Notes: generated by a model from the letters alone, not told the origin. A DNA stretch of 64,000 nucleotides from Candidatus Vondammii sp. HM_W22 (GCF_022530855.2 NZ_CP099567.1:310001-374000); one strand, 5' to 3'. Positions 19,422 through 28,990 are shown, numbered from the stretch's first letter. Translations and numbers: made by a program.

Positions 19422-20730
19422 GAGGGTGTCCTGAATTCTGTGTAACTGCCTATCATTAAACCCAGACAAGGGTGAGGATAAGCACTATTGAACAAGAAAG
19501 AACTACAGGCGATCGCTCATGCGGCCGCTAAAAATATCAAGACGGAAGACGACCACAAAGACTTCCAGCAGATGCTAACCAAGATTACGACCGAAGCGGC
19601 ACTGAACGCTGAGTTAGATGATCATCTTGGCTTTGAAAGGCACGAGCAGTCCGCAGCTGCCAATAACCGCAACGGCTATGCCAGTAAGACTAACCGAACG
19701 GAAGCTGGCCAGTTCGAGCTCGATACACCACGCGACAGAGCTGGGAGTTTCGAGCCCAAGCTCGTTAAAAAACACCAGCGTCGATTTACTTCCATGGACG
19801 ACAGGATTATTTTCTTGTATGCCCAGGGCATGACAACATGAGAAATCGTCACGACCGTTAAAGAAATGTACGGTGCTGATGTCCCCGCCACCTTGATTTC
19901 CAAAGTGACTGACGCTGTTATTGAACAAGTGATTGAATGGCCATCTAGGCCACTGGATGCGGTCTATCCCATTATTTACCTGGATTGTATTGTCGTAAAA
20001 ATCCGGCAAGACAAGAAAGTGATCAATAAGGCAATTTATCTGGCACTGGGCGTGAACATGGAGGGCCACAAGGAATTGTTGGGGCTCTGGCTGTCAGAGA
20101 ATGAGGGTGCCAAGTTCTGGCTCAATGTACTCACAGAGCTCCAGAATCGCGGCGTGAAGGATATACTGATAGCCTGTATCGATGGCCTGAAGTGCTTTCC
20201 AGACGCAATCAATACAGCGTTTCCCGAGACTCAGGTCCAGCTCTGTATTGTTCACATGGTGCGCAACTCGATGAAGTATGTGCCCTGGAAAGACTACAAG
20301 GCAGTGGCGGCAGACCTGAAGAAAATATATAAGTTTGTCACCGAAGATGAAGTGCTACTGGAACTTGATAATTTCTCTAACCGATGGGACGACAAATATC
20401 CCCAGCTCAGCCGTTCGTGGCGTAGCCACTGGCACAATCTTAATACCCTGTTTGGCTACCCTGAGGACATCAGCAGGGCAATCTACACAACCAATGCCAT
20501 CGAGTCAATGAACGGCGTGGTTCGCAAGGCAATTAAAAAAACGGAAGCTATTTCCGACCGACGACTCGTCAATGAAAGTGGTGTACCTGGCGGTGCAGCA
20601 AGCATCAAAAAAATGGACCATGCCGATTCGCAATTGGAAACCAGCACTGAATAGATTTATGATTGAGTTCGAAGAACGCTTGGCGGAGTACATTTAACCC
20701 GGGCAGTTACACGGAAATCGTTACACCCTC
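19422..20730 (+). mobile_element. IS256-family insertion sequence, copy 1 (full length, inactive)
   Basis: 1309 bp. The ends are GAGGGTGTCCTGAATTCTGT (left) and, reverse-complemented, GAGGGTGTAACGATTTCCGT (right), both continuing GTAACTGCC or similar. Flanks TGGATAAA (19414-19421) and TGGATGAA (20731-20738) are an 8-bp target duplication with one mismatch, as expected for IS256. It is inserted in the transposase gene of the IS5-family element. A truncated second copy is at 57203-58012. Confidence 0.9.
19488..20698 (+). pseudogene. IS256-family transposase with a nonsense codon and a frameshift
   Basis: The TTG start at 19488 opens MNKKELQAIAHAAAKNIK. The mutator-type core follows: DDHLGFERHEQS, the first Asp in [14 protein letters not shown], the second in ILIACIDGLKCFPDAI, and the C-terminal Glu in [20 protein letters not shown]. 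Codon 118 is TGA where copy 2 has CGA (MTTREIVTT), a point nonsense mutation at 19839-19841. Near 20550 the frame shifts; the next frame restores [20 protein letters not shown] and FEERLAEYI to a TAA at 20696-20698. Family length is about 400 residues, matched if both lesions are repaired. Confidence 0.88.
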
Positions 20731-20844
20731 TGGATGAAGCGCCGAACCGCTATCGAGCCGGTTATTGGGCACCTTAGATCAGACAATTTGTAATCCCCCA
20801 TTTATAACCTGAGTTTTAAATAGAGGGTTAAGCTGCCTTTAGCA

Positions 20845-21530
20845 GTTGCCTCGGAGGTACTCCTCCAATGGCCATATGTGGCTTTTCGTTATTGTATTGC
20901 CAAAGCTACTGAGTGGCTAATAACCAGGCATGCGGAGTGCTCTCAAACGGGTGCATGTCCAACCATTCATGCTTCGCTGTGCGGTTAAATCGCTCAATAC
21001 AGGCATTCTGTGTCGGCTTACCCGGTTGGATATACAGCAAGGTAATTCGGTGCGCATTCGCCCAGTTCACCAGGGTTTGACTAAGATACTCTGGCCCGTT
21101 GTCACACCGCAGTGCCGCTGGTTTTCCACGCCACTCAATGATTTGCTCTAGCGCCCGAACCACGCGCGATGAGGGTAGTGATAAATCCACTTCAATTCCC
21201 AGCCCTTCACGGTTGTAATCATCCATCACATTGAACGTACGGAAGTGGTGCCCATCACGAAGCTGGTCTGACATAAAATCCATCGACCAGACTTGATTCT
21301 TTGCCTTGGGCACATCCAACTCCCCGGGATAATCCCGTTTGATCCGTTTTCGGGGCTTAATCCGAAGGTTAAGTTCTAACTCCCGATAAATGCGATACAC
21401 CCGCTTGTGGTTCCAGCCATAGCCTTTCACATTGCGTAGATACAGAAAGCACAAACCAAAGCTAGGCTAAACGGATACTGATACCATCACGGCTCACGGT
21501 GTGCTTCGCCATCCCCCTTCGACGAGATGG
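20845..21530 (-). pseudogene. IS3-family transposase OrfB (DDE integrase core), interrupted
   Basis: The open part (20906-21454) has the HTH_21-like [20 protein letters not shown] and [13 protein letters not shown]-like linker. The rve core carries Asp in [14 protein letters not shown], Asp in [14 protein letters not shown] and Glu in [19 protein letters not shown] after AWLLATQ (20903-20905) cuts off LWQYNNEKPHMAIGGVPP and RQLLKAA. The N-terminal region 21455-21530 is also out of frame with a conserved start. The element is therefore probably immobile. Confidence 0.8.
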
Positions 21531-21532
21531 CG

Positions 21533-21799
21533 CTACAACTTTCCCTCAAGGGCTTCCTGTCGCAGTTCCGCTTTGATCCGCTCTTCTGCGTACATCTTCT
21601 TAAGTCGGGCATTCTCAGCACGTAGATCTTTGACCTCTTTCATCAGGGAGGCATCCATTCCACCGTATTTGGCACGGCACTGATAAATCAGTGCCGTGCT
21701 AACCCCGTGCTCGCACGCCAGCTCTGACACCGAAATACCGGCTTCGTGCTGCTTCAAGATGGACAAAATTTGACTGTCCGAAAACTTCGACTTCTTCAT
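21533..21799 (-). CDS. IS3-family transposase OrfA (helix-turn-helix subunit)
   Basis: 88 residues. The N-terminal helix-turn-helix (SKFSDSQILSILKQHEAGIS, then ELACEHGVSTALIYQCRAKY) binds the IS ends. GGMDASLM and the leucine-zipper stretch LRAENARLKKMYAEE allow OrfA/OrfAB assembly. In active members a -1 frameshift near the end fuses it to OrfB. OrfA itself is intact, with the ATG at 21799 about 70 bp inside the right end. Confidence 0.85.
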   Translation of the reverse strand: MKKSKFSDSQILSILKQHEAGISVSELACEHGVSTALIYQCRAKYGGMDASLMKEVKDLRAENARLKKMYAEERIKAELRQEALEGKL

Positions 21800-22230
21800 A
21801 AAAACTTCCTCTGATTAACATCATAAAAGTCTCTACTTAAAAACTCGATTACTTTTCGGGGGGATTGCAAATAGGCTAAGTCGAAACTACCTTAAAGCTG
21901 AATATGGTAATGAAGCTGATATGGTTTTGGCGGCAGCAGGATATAATTTAGCCAAGTTGTTAGCTTGGTTTTATTGTGCTTGGATAAGGTTAGCGGAAAA
22001 TCTGTATGATTATTCCAGATAATGGGCGGAGAATCAGATCTGAAAGGTTCAAGGAACCAGATCCTCAGCTTGATACTTCAAGGATGACTTAATTAGCTTG
22101 ATAACCCGCTAATTATTTATAAGAGCCTTAGGTGTAGAGGCGTATGAAAACGTAGTTCTTTGCATTTTTTTGAGAAGAAATTAGAGCCGTTTCCGTGCAA
22201 GCGCTGTCTATCCTGTAACGGACTTAGACT

Positions 22231-22770
22231 CTAGTTGGATCTGGTTGGGATTGCATCATCAGTGATGGGGCGGGTTGGTACTGTCGGGAAATACTTACTC
22301 ATTGCATTCGGGTCATAGGCGGAAAGTTTACTGGTAGTGCTGCGGACCACCTCAGCCATGCCCCCTGGACCCTGTGATGTGTTGGAGGTCTTTGCCTTTT
22401 GGTTCCCGCAGGTGCTTGCCAGAAACCGATTGCGAACGGTGCTGCCATCAGGGTTTCGTGGTGTGTGGCATTCGCCACAGAGGCCAAGGGTTTGGGTGAG
22501 ATAGGCCTCTCGGTTCCATAGAGGGAATTGGTTGCCGTCAGGTGTGAGTTCCCCTGCTGGAAGTTAAAGCTTTTCCAGAAACTAACCTAATGATCGCGCC
22601 GAGTATATCCCGGTTAATTTGTGCGGGCGGCTTTGGTGCCTGACAGGCGGCAAAGGGACATCAGGTAGACCCCGGTAGCGGTGGGGCGACACGTACGCAG
22701 GCCGGCTGGGGCATACTGTTGAAGATCGAGTGCGCTTTGGGAACTGGGATGTCTCAAAATGCACCACGAG
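22231..22770 (-). pseudogene. c-type cytochrome remnant
   Basis: On the minus strand one frame open for about 330 bp reads LWNREAYLTQTLGLCGECHT and PRNPDGSTVRNRFLA, then SAYDPNAMSKYFPTVP, to a TAG at 22231-22233. CGECHTPRN at 22465-22479 is a heme c attachment motif (CxxCH) in the context typical of small periplasmic cytochromes. Upstream at about 22590-22650, in another frame, AACQAPKPPAQI and RDILGAIIRLVSGKAL suggest a first domain whose CxxCH has lost its His. There is no start codon in a suitable place and the frames are broken, so the gene is dead. The partner oxidoreductase is not in the window. Confidence 0.5.
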
Positions 22771-22978
22771 ATCGAATACACACTTTTATTAAGTGGCGAT
22801 CTGGCCTGACTTGTTTACCTCAATGCCACCTTTAAATGGCACACCTTTCATTACCTTGGCCAGGTAATTAGAGCCTGCTGATAAACCATAACTCTCTAAT
22901 ATTATTGCCGTAAAGACGCCATATCAGGTATAATAGCGCCTGAAAAGCGAGCCATATCCACCAAAATCCGTGCATCTT

Positions 22979-24300
22979 ATGATTCGATATCACAGCCATA
23001 GACAAATCCCTCTCGCCGAATTTGATTGGCCCTTTCAAACAGCACTGGATTAAAGCAACCACTGGGTTAAAATGAGCGAGTGTATTCCCAGGGATGAATT
23101 GGCAGAAAGTTACTATCAGGGACTTCGACACACAGGGTCGTTCGGCAAAAGATGCCCGACTGATCATTGGCGCGGTAATCATTAAACACAAGCTCTGCCT
23201 TTCCGACAGAGAGATTGTCCTGCAGATCCAGAAATATCCCTATTGTCAGTATTTCGTAGGGCTATCGGGTTATCAGATGGATGTGCCGTTTGCCCCTTCG
23301 TTATCTGCTGAGATTTGCAAGCGGATGGGGCCGTCGGTCTTGAGGCATTTCATGGTGCTGTCATCGATGCGCTAGTAAAGCATAAAGATAAAAAAAGCCC
23401 AGCCATTCAGAGTCGACCAGATGAAATAGGAAAGTCGCAACAAAAAGATGATGATGAACCGTCCTCAGTTTCAGGGAGTGCATCTGAAGAAGCATCGGAA
23501 CGCCAGGGCAAATTGATTCTGGATGCGACAATCCCTCCACGGGCAATTCGTTATCCTGCCGACCTGAGTCTGTTGAGGGAGTTCGGTGAGCAGATCATCG
23601 ACATCCTCCATCCCAGGACGGTGTTGAAAAAGAAACCTCGAACCTATTGTGAAAAGACGTATAAAGCTTACCTCGCGATAGTGAAGCAGGGGAGGCCTGC
23701 CGGAAAGGTATGGCGTTGGGGGATCAAGCAACAGTTGCAGTACTTGCGCCAGAACCTGGACCACATCGAGCGATGGGGGGGAATACTGGCCAAAAGTGGC
23801 ACTCCTGCCCCGTTGGTTGCTACATCGATATTGGGCGATCCTGATGGATGATCTTCGTTGGGATGCTTTTCATCAAGGAGGTGATCTGAAATCTCAGGTT
23901 GGAGCTTACCGAACACGCTATGGCTTCTATCCAGAAGTCGTCTCTGGGAGCACCTTCACGGGACACGAGGCAACCGGCGTTATCTCAAGCAGCACAGCAC
24001 TCGTTTTGCGGGCAAACTATTTAGGATGGTCAAAGAAAGTCGCCGAAGCGAACCGGGAAGAACTGAAGCGTTTGAAGGCACAGCGACATGAGGCGTACCT
24101 GCAGCGTATTCCGGTTGAAGGCAGGTTCGGTCAGGGAAAAAACGGCTATCGATTAAACGATAGCCGGGCGAGGCGTGTTGACACCTCCACTGCATGGACT
24201 AGGCAGTATCTTCCTGGTGATGAGCCTGATCCTGTTAAGGATCTTTTTTGCACTTTGTAAGAAGCGCGTTACAGTTGTTCTATTGCCGTTATCTCGAATT
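22979..24300 (+). pseudogene. IS1182/IS5-like transposase, several frameshifts
   Basis: From ATG 22979, IPLAEFDWPFQTALD then stop, SNHWVKMSECIPRDELAE in frame. Next frame from about 23094: AKDARLIIGAVIIKHKLCLS, then LQIQKYPYCQYFVGL, the DUF772 N-terminal domain. The middle frame (23315-23851) carries KLILDATIPPRAIRYPADLS with the catalytic Asp, and YCEKTYKAYLAIVKQGR. The last frame (about 23880-24260) has YRTRYGFYPEVVSGSTFTG and IPVEGRFGQGKNGYRLND with the Glu. A terminal piece, IFLVMSLILLRIFFAL, is in yet another frame. Breaks at about 23090, 23370, 23850 and 24180 show an old, inactive copy. Terminal repeats were not found. Confidence 0.75.
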
Positions 24301-24472
24301 GAGAAGGTGCTGTTCTGTCATCGACCGGCACACCCGGCCGGTAGAGGTATTTTGTGTCAAACAGTGGCAGTCTGACTTACTGAAGCAGACCCTAATTATT
24401 TCTGTAATATGCTTTAATTCTAATGCTTTGGTGTCGTTTAATTAACTGGATGATCATTCAAAATTTTACCTG

Positions 24473-24671
24473 ATTACCTATGAAGCTCAGCTATTGCTCA
24501 GCCGAATTGTGGGCTGTAGACCCCATAAATACTTCGGTCGAGGTCCATATAGTGCTGCCGAAATAATACGAATTATCGTTAATATAAAAACAACAGCACA
24601 TAACGCCCCTGTAACCTATCGAATCCAAGGTAATTATGTTTCTTGCGTCATAGCTGAGTTTCATAGGTAAT
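24473..24671. mobile_element. 199-bp MITE-like element
   Basis: 22-bp terminal inverted repeats with one mismatch: ATTACCTATGAAGCTCAGCT (left, 24473) and, reverse-complemented, ATTACCTATGAAACTCAGCT (right, ending 24671), both continuing AT. There is no open frame inside. It sits just upstream of the tRNA/tuf promoter. No clear target duplication; the family is unknown. Confidence 0.6.
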
Positions 24672-24779
24672 TAAGAAATTTCATGGTGATGAGTTGTTGT
24701 ATTTTCAAGACCAAATTGAGGGCGCATGTGGTGTTTAGTTAACCTTGGCAGCCGGGAGTAAAGAAAAGCATAAAACCGG

Positions 24780-24809
24780 TTGACAGCATTTCGCGGAAAC
24801 ACATAGAAT
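24780..24809 (+). promoter_or_regulatory. Promoter of the tRNA-Tyr-Gly-Thr-tuf operon
   Basis: A consensus -35 TTGACA (24780-24785) is spaced 18 bp from -10 TAGAAT (24804-24809). It lies 14 bp before tRNA-Tyr. A strong sigma-70 site is expected for this stable-RNA operon. Confidence 0.75.
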
Positions 24810-24823
24810 AGTCGGCTTTCCAG

Positions 24824-24908
24824 GGAGGGGTTCCCGAGCGGCCAAAGGGATCAGACTGTAAATCTGACGGCTCAGCCTTCGGAGGTTCGAATCCTCCCCC
24901 CTCCACCA
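24824..24908 (+). tRNA. tRNA-Tyr (anticodon GTA)
   Basis: 85 nt. The acceptor stem GGAGGGG pairs with CCCCTCC, the anticodon loop is CTGTAAA, and there is a long variable arm, discriminator A and encoded CCA. It is the first gene of a tRNA trio preceding tuf, as in tyrU-glyT-thrT-tufB of E. coli. Confidence 0.97.
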
Positions 24909-24950
24909 GTTTTTGGTTGTAGCGGTAAATGGTAAGCGATGCGATGCAGT

Positions 24951-25024
24951 GCGGGTGTAGTTCAATGGTAGAACTTCAGCCTTCCAAGCTGAATACGTGG
25001 GTTCGATCCCCATCACCCGCTCCA
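24951..25024 (+). tRNA. tRNA-Gly (anticodon TCC)
   Basis: 74 nt. The acceptor stem GCGGGTG pairs with CACCCGC, the anticodon loop is CTTCCAA, and CCA is encoded. It lies 42 bp after tRNA-Tyr. Confidence 0.97.
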
Positions 25025-25043
25025 AGATTTTAAGGGTTAAGAG

Positions 25044-25119
25044 GCCCATGTAGCTCAGTTGGTAGAGCACGCCCTTGGTAAGGGCGAGGTCAGCAGTTCA
25101 AATCTGCTTATGGGCTCCA
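25044..25119 (+). tRNA. tRNA-Thr (anticodon GGT)
   Basis: 76 nt. The acceptor stem GCCCATG pairs with TATGGGC (one G-T pair), the anticodon loop is CTTGGTA, and CCA is encoded. tuf follows 81 bp downstream. Confidence 0.97.
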
Positions 25120-25200
25120 TTAGTTTTGCCGGAGTGCGGCCAAGCGCACGAATTTGTTGCCTTTAGCATTGTATTATAGCGTCTTTCGGAGATTGAGTCG

Positions 25201-26391
25201 ATGTCCAAGGAAAAGTTCGAACGTACAAAACCCCATGTCAACGTAGGCACTATTGGCCACGTTGATCACGGCAAGACTACGCTGACCGCAGCGATCACCA
25301 AGGTGATGGCTGAGGCGCGTGGTGGTGAGTTCAAAGATTATGCGGATATTGATAACGCCCCTGAAGAGCGTGAGCGCGGAATCACTATCGCTACGGCTCA
25401 CGTGGAGTACGAGTCTGAGAATCGTCACTACGCCCACGTTGACTGCCCGGGACATGCTGACTATGTCAAGAACATGATCACCGGTGCGGCGCAGATGGAT
25501 GGCGCTATTCTGGTTGTCTCTGCGGCTGACGGCCCAATGCCTCAGACCCGTGAGCACATCCTGCTCTCCCGTCAGGTTGGCGTGCCTTACATCCTTGTCT
25601 ATATGAACAAGGCTGACATGGTCGACGACGAAGAGCTGCTGGAGCTGGTTGAGATGGAGATTCGCGAGCTGCTGGACCAGTATGACTTCCCGGGTGACGA
25701 TACCCCGATCATCGTGGGTTCTGCACTGAAGGCGCTGGAAGGTGATACCTCTGATATTGGTGTCCCCTCGATCAACAAGCTGGTAGAGGAGATGGATGCT
25801 TACATCCCGATACCGGAGCGTGATACTGAAAAATCGTTCCTGATGCCGATTGAGGATGTCTTCTCTATCTCGGGTCGCGGTACGGTTGTAACCGGTCGTA
25901 TTGAGCGTGGCATTGTCAATATTGGTGACGAGCTTTCGATTGTGGGAATCAAAGAGACCGCCAAGACCACCTGTACCGGTGTCGAGATGTTCCGCAAGCT
26001 GCTGGATCGGGGTGAAGCGGGTGACAATGTAGGCGTACTGCTGCGTGGTACCAAGCGTGAAGAGGTTGAGCGTGGTCAGGTGCTGTCCAAGCCTGGATCG
26101 ATTACCCCTCATACTCACTTCGAAGCTGAAGTGTATATCCTGAGCAAGGATGAGGGTGGTCGTCATACGCCGTTCTTCAATAATTACCGTCCCCAGTTCT
26201 ACTTCCGTACCACGGATGTGACCGGTGCATGTGAGTTGCCAGCAGGTGTTGAGATGGTGATGCCGGGTGACAACGTGAAGATGGTGGTAAAGCTGATTGC
26301 ACCGATCGCCATGGAAGAGGGTCTGCGTTTCGCGATCCGTGAAGGTGGCCGTACTGTTGGTGCTGGCGTTGTTGCGAAAATCATTGAGTAA
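25201..26391 (+). CDS. tuf: Elongation factor Tu, copy 1 (tufB position)
   Basis: The GTPase that delivers aminoacyl-tRNA to the ribosome. The P-loop is GHVDHGKT at 19-26, the switch II is DCPGH, the base-binding motif is NKAD, and the beta-barrel domains 2 and 3 end in [10 protein letters not shown]. 396 residues. ATG start. The protein is identical to that of the copy at 42011; the coding DNA differs at the start codon and four synonymous positions. Placement after tRNA-Thr and before tRNA-Trp and secE is the tufB position. Confidence 0.98.
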   Translation: MSKEKFERTKPHVNVGTIGHVDHGKTTLTAAITKVMAEARGGEFKDYADIDNAPEERERGITIATAHVEYESENRHYAHVDCPGHADYVKNMITGAAQMDGAILVVSAADGPMPQTREHILLSRQVGVPYILVYMNKADMVDDEELLELVEMEIRELLDQYDFPGDDTPIIVGSALKALEGDTSDIGVPSINKLVEEMDAYIPIPERDTEKSFLMPIEDVFSISGRGTVVTGRIERGIVNIGDELSIVGIKETAKTTCTGVEMFRKLLDRGEAGDNVGVLLRGTKREEVERGQVLSKPGSITPHTHFEAEVYILSKDEGGRHTPFFNNYRPQFYFRTTDVTGACELPAGVEMVMPGDNVKMVVKLIAPIAMEEGLRFAIREGGRTVGAGVVAKIIE

Positions 26392-26473
26392 TTTTATATA
26401 GCGAGAACAGAGAGGGCTGCTGGGGTGGAAGCTGGCTTGTCGTTTCCTCTCCGCTTCTTGTATTTTTAGTTTT

Positions 26474-26549
26474 AGGCCAGTGGCTCAATTGGTAGAGCAG
26501 CGGTCTCCAAAACCGCAGGTTGGGGGTTCGAGTCCCTCCTGGCCTGCCA
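26474..26549 (+). tRNA. tRNA-Trp (anticodon CCA)
   Basis: 76 nt. The acceptor stem AGGCCAG pairs with CTGGCCT, the anticodon loop is CTCCAAA, the discriminator is G and CCA is encoded. It lies between tuf and secE, a position shared by many proteobacteria. Confidence 0.97.
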
Positions 26550-26581
26550 AATTCAGACGTCAGCATGACGTTGTGGCGGGA

Positions 26582-26950
26582 ATGAACGCAAAAAGCGAAG
26601 TTGCAAGTACAGGAAGGGATACTGCCAAACTGTTGGTGGCGGTGTTTCTGCTGATCGGCGGAATTGCCCTTTTCTATCTGTTCGAAGAGTACTCTCTGTT
26701 GTTGAGGGTGCTTGGCCTGTTGGCTATTACCGGTGGGGCGATTGCGGTTGCCCTGCAATCAGTGCCGGGACGCAATGTATGGGATTTTGCGGTTGCTGCT
26801 CGTACTGAGGTTCGCAAGGTGGTCTGGCCGAGTCGTCAGGAGACCATTCAGACTACACTGATTGTTTTTGCAATGGTTCTGCTGATCGGTATCGTGCTTT
26901 GGCTGTTCGATATGATGTTGATGGCTATCGTTCGTTCAATTACCGGATAG
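26582..26950 (+). CDS. secE: Preprotein translocase subunit SecE
   Basis: Inner-membrane subunit of the SecYEG channel. The ATG at 26582 (MNAKSEVASTGRDTAKLLVA) follows a GGCGGGA ribosome site; a longer reading would run through tRNA-Trp and is rejected. There are three hydrophobic segments (LLVAVFLLIGGIALFYLF, LLRVLGLLAITGGAIAVAL and TLIVFAMVLLIGIVLWLF). The conserved cytoplasmic motif EVRKVVWPSRQET lies before the last. 122 residues, the enterobacterial three-TM type. nusG follows 9 bp later; its partner secY is at 52393. Confidence 0.95.
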   Translation: MNAKSEVASTGRDTAKLLVAVFLLIGGIALFYLFEEYSLLLRVLGLLAITGGAIAVALQSVPGRNVWDFAVAARTEVRKVVWPSRQETIQTTLIVFAMVLLIGIVLWLFDMMLMAIVRSITG

Positions 26951-26959
26951 GAGGATAGG

Positions 26960-27493
26960 ATGGCAATGCATTGGTATGTGGTACATGCCTATTCTGGATT
27001 TGAGGCCAAAGTGCAACTCTCCCTTGAGGAGAGGATCAAGCGCTTTGGCATGGGGTCGTTGTTCGGCAAAATCCTGGTTCCCACCGAAGAGGTGGTGGAG
27101 ATGCGCGCAGGACAGCAGCGCCGGAGTGAGCGCAAATTTTTTCCTGGTTACGTGCTGGTCCAGATGGAGATGACGGATGAGACCTGGCACTTGGTGAAAG
27201 ATGTCCCCAAGGTGATGGGTTTTATCGGAGGTACCGGTGACCGCCCTGCGCCGATTACCGATAAAGAGGCCGATGCTATTCTGCAGCGGGTGCAGGATGG
27301 TGTAGAGAAGCCACGGCCAAAAGTTCTGTTTGAGCCGGGTGAAGTGGTTCGTGTTGTCGATGGGCCATTCAATGATTTCAATGGTGTGGTTGAAGAAGTT
27401 GATTACGAGAAGAGCCGCCTCAAAGTATCTGTATTGATCTTTGGGCGTTCCACTCCGGTCGACCTGGAGTTCAGCCAGGTCGAAAAAGGCTAG
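26960..27493 (+). CDS. nusG: Transcription termination/antitermination factor NusG
   Basis: Binds RNA polymerase and links it to Rho or ribosomal S10. The NGN domain ([20 protein letters not shown], then [12 protein letters not shown]) is followed by a C-terminal KOW domain ([19 protein letters not shown]). 177 residues with the ATG at 26960 after AGGAGGA; the ATG at 26966 is also possible. It precedes the rplK operon. Confidence 0.96.
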   Translation: MAMHWYVVHAYSGFEAKVQLSLEERIKRFGMGSLFGKILVPTEEVVEMRAGQQRRSERKFFPGYVLVQMEMTDETWHLVKDVPKVMGFIGGTGDRPAPITDKEADAILQRVQDGVEKPRPKVLFEPGEVVRVVDGPFNDFNGVVEEVDYEKSRLKVSVLIFGRSTPVDLEFSQVEKG

Positions 27494-27578
27494 CCAGGGT
27501 TCCGCGAATCCGATATTTTTCAATAATGGGGAGTTGAGGTAATCAATCCTTAACGCTTGAACCCGGGAGAGGTAAATT

Positions 27579-28010
27579 ATGGCAAAGAAGATCGAAGCTT
27601 ATGTCAAGCTTCAGGTTGCGGCCGGTCAGGCCAACCCAAGTCCACCGGTAGGCCCTGCGCTAGGTCAGCACGGGGTCAATATAATGGAGTTCTGCAAGGC
27701 ATTCAATGCCAGTACTCAGAGTATGGAGCAGGGTATGCCGATCCCTGTGGTCATCACCGTCTACTCTGATCGCAGTTTTACTTTCATTACCAAGACGCCT
27801 CCCGCTTCTGTGCTATTGAAGAAGGTTGCTGGTATTCCAAAGGGTTCTGGAACACCTAACACGGTTAAGGTGGCTAAGGTGAATCGTGAGCAGCTGGAAG
27901 AAGTTGCCAGGGCAAAAATGCCCGATCTGACTGCGGCGGATATGGACGCGGCTATTCGTACCATTGCGGGTAGTGCCAGTTCAATGGGTATTGATGTGGA
28001 GGGCGTGTAA
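27579..28010 (+). CDS. rplK: 50S ribosomal protein L11
   Basis: Part of the GTPase-associated centre, binding 23S rRNA with L10. The N-terminal domain carries [20 protein letters not shown], including the proline-rich face contacted by thiopeptides. The C-terminal RNA-binding domain ends [11 protein letters not shown]. 143 residues (E. coli 142). rplA starts 3 bp after the stop. Confidence 0.97.
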   Translation: MAKKIEAYVKLQVAAGQANPSPPVGPALGQHGVNIMEFCKAFNASTQSMEQGMPIPVVITVYSDRSFTFITKTPPASVLLKKVAGIPKGSGTPNTVKVAKVNREQLEEVARAKMPDLTAADMDAAIRTIAGSASSMGIDVEGV

Positions 28011-28013
28011 GCC

Positions 28014-28709
28014 ATGGCAAAGTCAAGCAAGCGTACCCGCGCAATTCAAGAAAAAATTGAGGCCGGCAAGCTCTATCCTATGGATGAAGCCTGTTCGCTG
28101 CTAAAAGAGTTTGCTTCATCCAAGTTTACCGAATCTGTTGATGTGGCCGTTAATCTGGGTGTTGACCCTCGTAAGTCAGATCAGGGCGTGCGTGGCTCTA
28201 CCGTGTTGCCAAACGGCACGGGCAAGACCATACGCGTTGCCGTATTCACCCAAGGCGCTAATGCTGATGCAGCTAAAGAAGCCGGGGCCGATATTGTCGG
28301 TTTCGAAGATCTTGCCGCGGATGTAAAGGCCGGCAAGATGGATTTTGATGTTGTGATCGCCTCGCCGGATGCCATGCGCGTCGTCGGGCAGTTGGGCCAG
28401 ATTCTCGGCCCACGCGGTTTGATGCCCAACCCAAAGGTGGGTACCGTAACGCCGAATGTGGCTGAGGCCGTGAAAAATGCAAAGGCTGGTCAGGTTCGTT
28501 ATCGTACTGACAAGGGCGGTATTCTCCACTGCCCCATAGGCCGTGTTAATTTTGAACCAGCGTTGCTGAAACAGAACCTTGAGGCATTGCTGGCTGATCT
28601 GAAAAAGTTGAAGCCGAGCGCCGCCAAGGGTATCTACCTGATGAAGATCACTGTCTCCTCGACCATGGGTCCCGGACTGGTGGTGGATCAGGCTTCACTG
28701 GATATTTGA
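28014..28709 (+). CDS. rplA: 50S ribosomal protein L1
   Basis: L1-stalk protein that binds 23S rRNA and, in E. coli, represses its own rplKA mRNA. The signature [19 protein letters not shown] is present, with [17 protein letters not shown] near the start. 231 residues (E. coli 234). The ATG at 28014 is close-coupled to rplK. Confidence 0.97.
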   Translation: MAKSSKRTRAIQEKIEAGKLYPMDEACSLLKEFASSKFTESVDVAVNLGVDPRKSDQGVRGSTVLPNGTGKTIRVAVFTQGANADAAKEAGADIVGFEDLAADVKAGKMDFDVVIASPDAMRVVGQLGQILGPRGLMPNPKVGTVTPNVAEAVKNAKAGQVRYRTDKGGILHCPIGRVNFEPALLKQNLEALLADLKKLKPSAAKGIYLMKITVSSTMGPGLVVDQASLDI

Positions 28710-28764
28710 TTTACTAAATAATAACAGGCGTGTTGCTCAATAGGGCGGTGTGTCTGTTTAAAGG

Positions 28765-28890
28765 GCTTTGGGGCTCCGGTCTTTTCGGACCGGGTGCTGT
28801 CAAAGACCGTAGGTGCCCTTCTAGCCGGTGGCTGATGGGGCTTAATAGTAGCCTGCGTAGACGGAGCTCCCGAATCGGGTTTGTAAATCC
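28765..28890 (+). ncRNA. Ribosomal protein L10 leader
   Basis: The 281-bp gap before rplJ contains a CTCCGGTCTTTTCGGACCGG hairpin (28774-28793), then CAAAGACCGTAGGTGCCC (28801) and CCTGCGTAGACGGAGCTC (28852). These blocks resemble the L10 leader, the mRNA site where L10(L12)4 represses rplJL translation. Boundaries are approximate; covariance scoring was not done. Confidence 0.65.
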
Positions 28891-28990
28891 TGGTGAAGGT
28901 GCACGTTGGAATATCGGTGGTTTGATGTCTGGATTGCCGGTTTTGTGAATTGGAACGGTTGATGCCGTTTCCATTATCAGGAGGTGACGA

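Larger units (their letters stand above)
20788..21869 (-). mobile_element. IS3-family (IS407-type) insertion sequence
   Basis: The ends are TTGTAATCCCCC (20788) and, reverse-complemented, TGCAATCCCCCC (21869). It is flanked by a 3-bp direct repeat AAT (20785-20787 and 21870-21872). It carries the two-ORF IS3 arrangement on the minus strand. It is inserted into the IS5-family transposase between the codons for SDN and RLSRN. Confidence 0.85.
18400..22022 (+). mobile_element. IS5-family element split by two later insertions
   Basis: A transposase reading frame begins at 18485 (MKPQKPDNSTDLFHP) and its C-terminus ends at 22022. It is interrupted by an IS256 element (19422-20730) and an IS3 element (20788-21869). 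About 80 bases of leader upstream of the ATG are also found at 57050-57130, so the element starts near or before 18400. Terminal repeats could not be fixed. Removing the insertions and one copy of each target duplication restores WMKRRTAIEPVIGHLRSDN joined to RLSRNYLKAEYGN, the normal IS5-type C-terminal block. Confidence 0.8.
18485..22022 (+). pseudogene. IS5-family transposase, frameshifted and interrupted twice
   Basis: The N-terminal part reads SHPLVRLSEKMNWEKLEVG and LLTRSLAGLHYLKYTF (DUF772-like). The core has Asp in LRELEDVSVDTTAQ (about 18890) and, after frame changes, YEFGNKASFVTGSKGNW and LTGNPYDGHT (about 19155-19255). The C-terminus is RRTAIEPVIGHLRSDN (20735-20787) and, beyond the IS3 element, RLSRNYLKAEYGNEADMVLA and GYNLAKLLAWFYCAW to the stop at 22020-22022. 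Stops and frameshifts in the N-terminal half show decay independent of the two insertions. Confidence 0.8.

Noticed and set aside
25174-26166. 330-codon minus-strand frame opposite tuf
   Set aside because: It is an antisense shadow of the strongly biased tuf codons. The same shadow appears opposite the second tuf (41903-42976), which only shows that the DNA is duplicated.
26480-26581. N-terminal extension of secE through tRNA-Trp
   Set aside because: The extra codons translate the tRNA gene; the ATG at 26582 has its own ribosome site and gives the family length.
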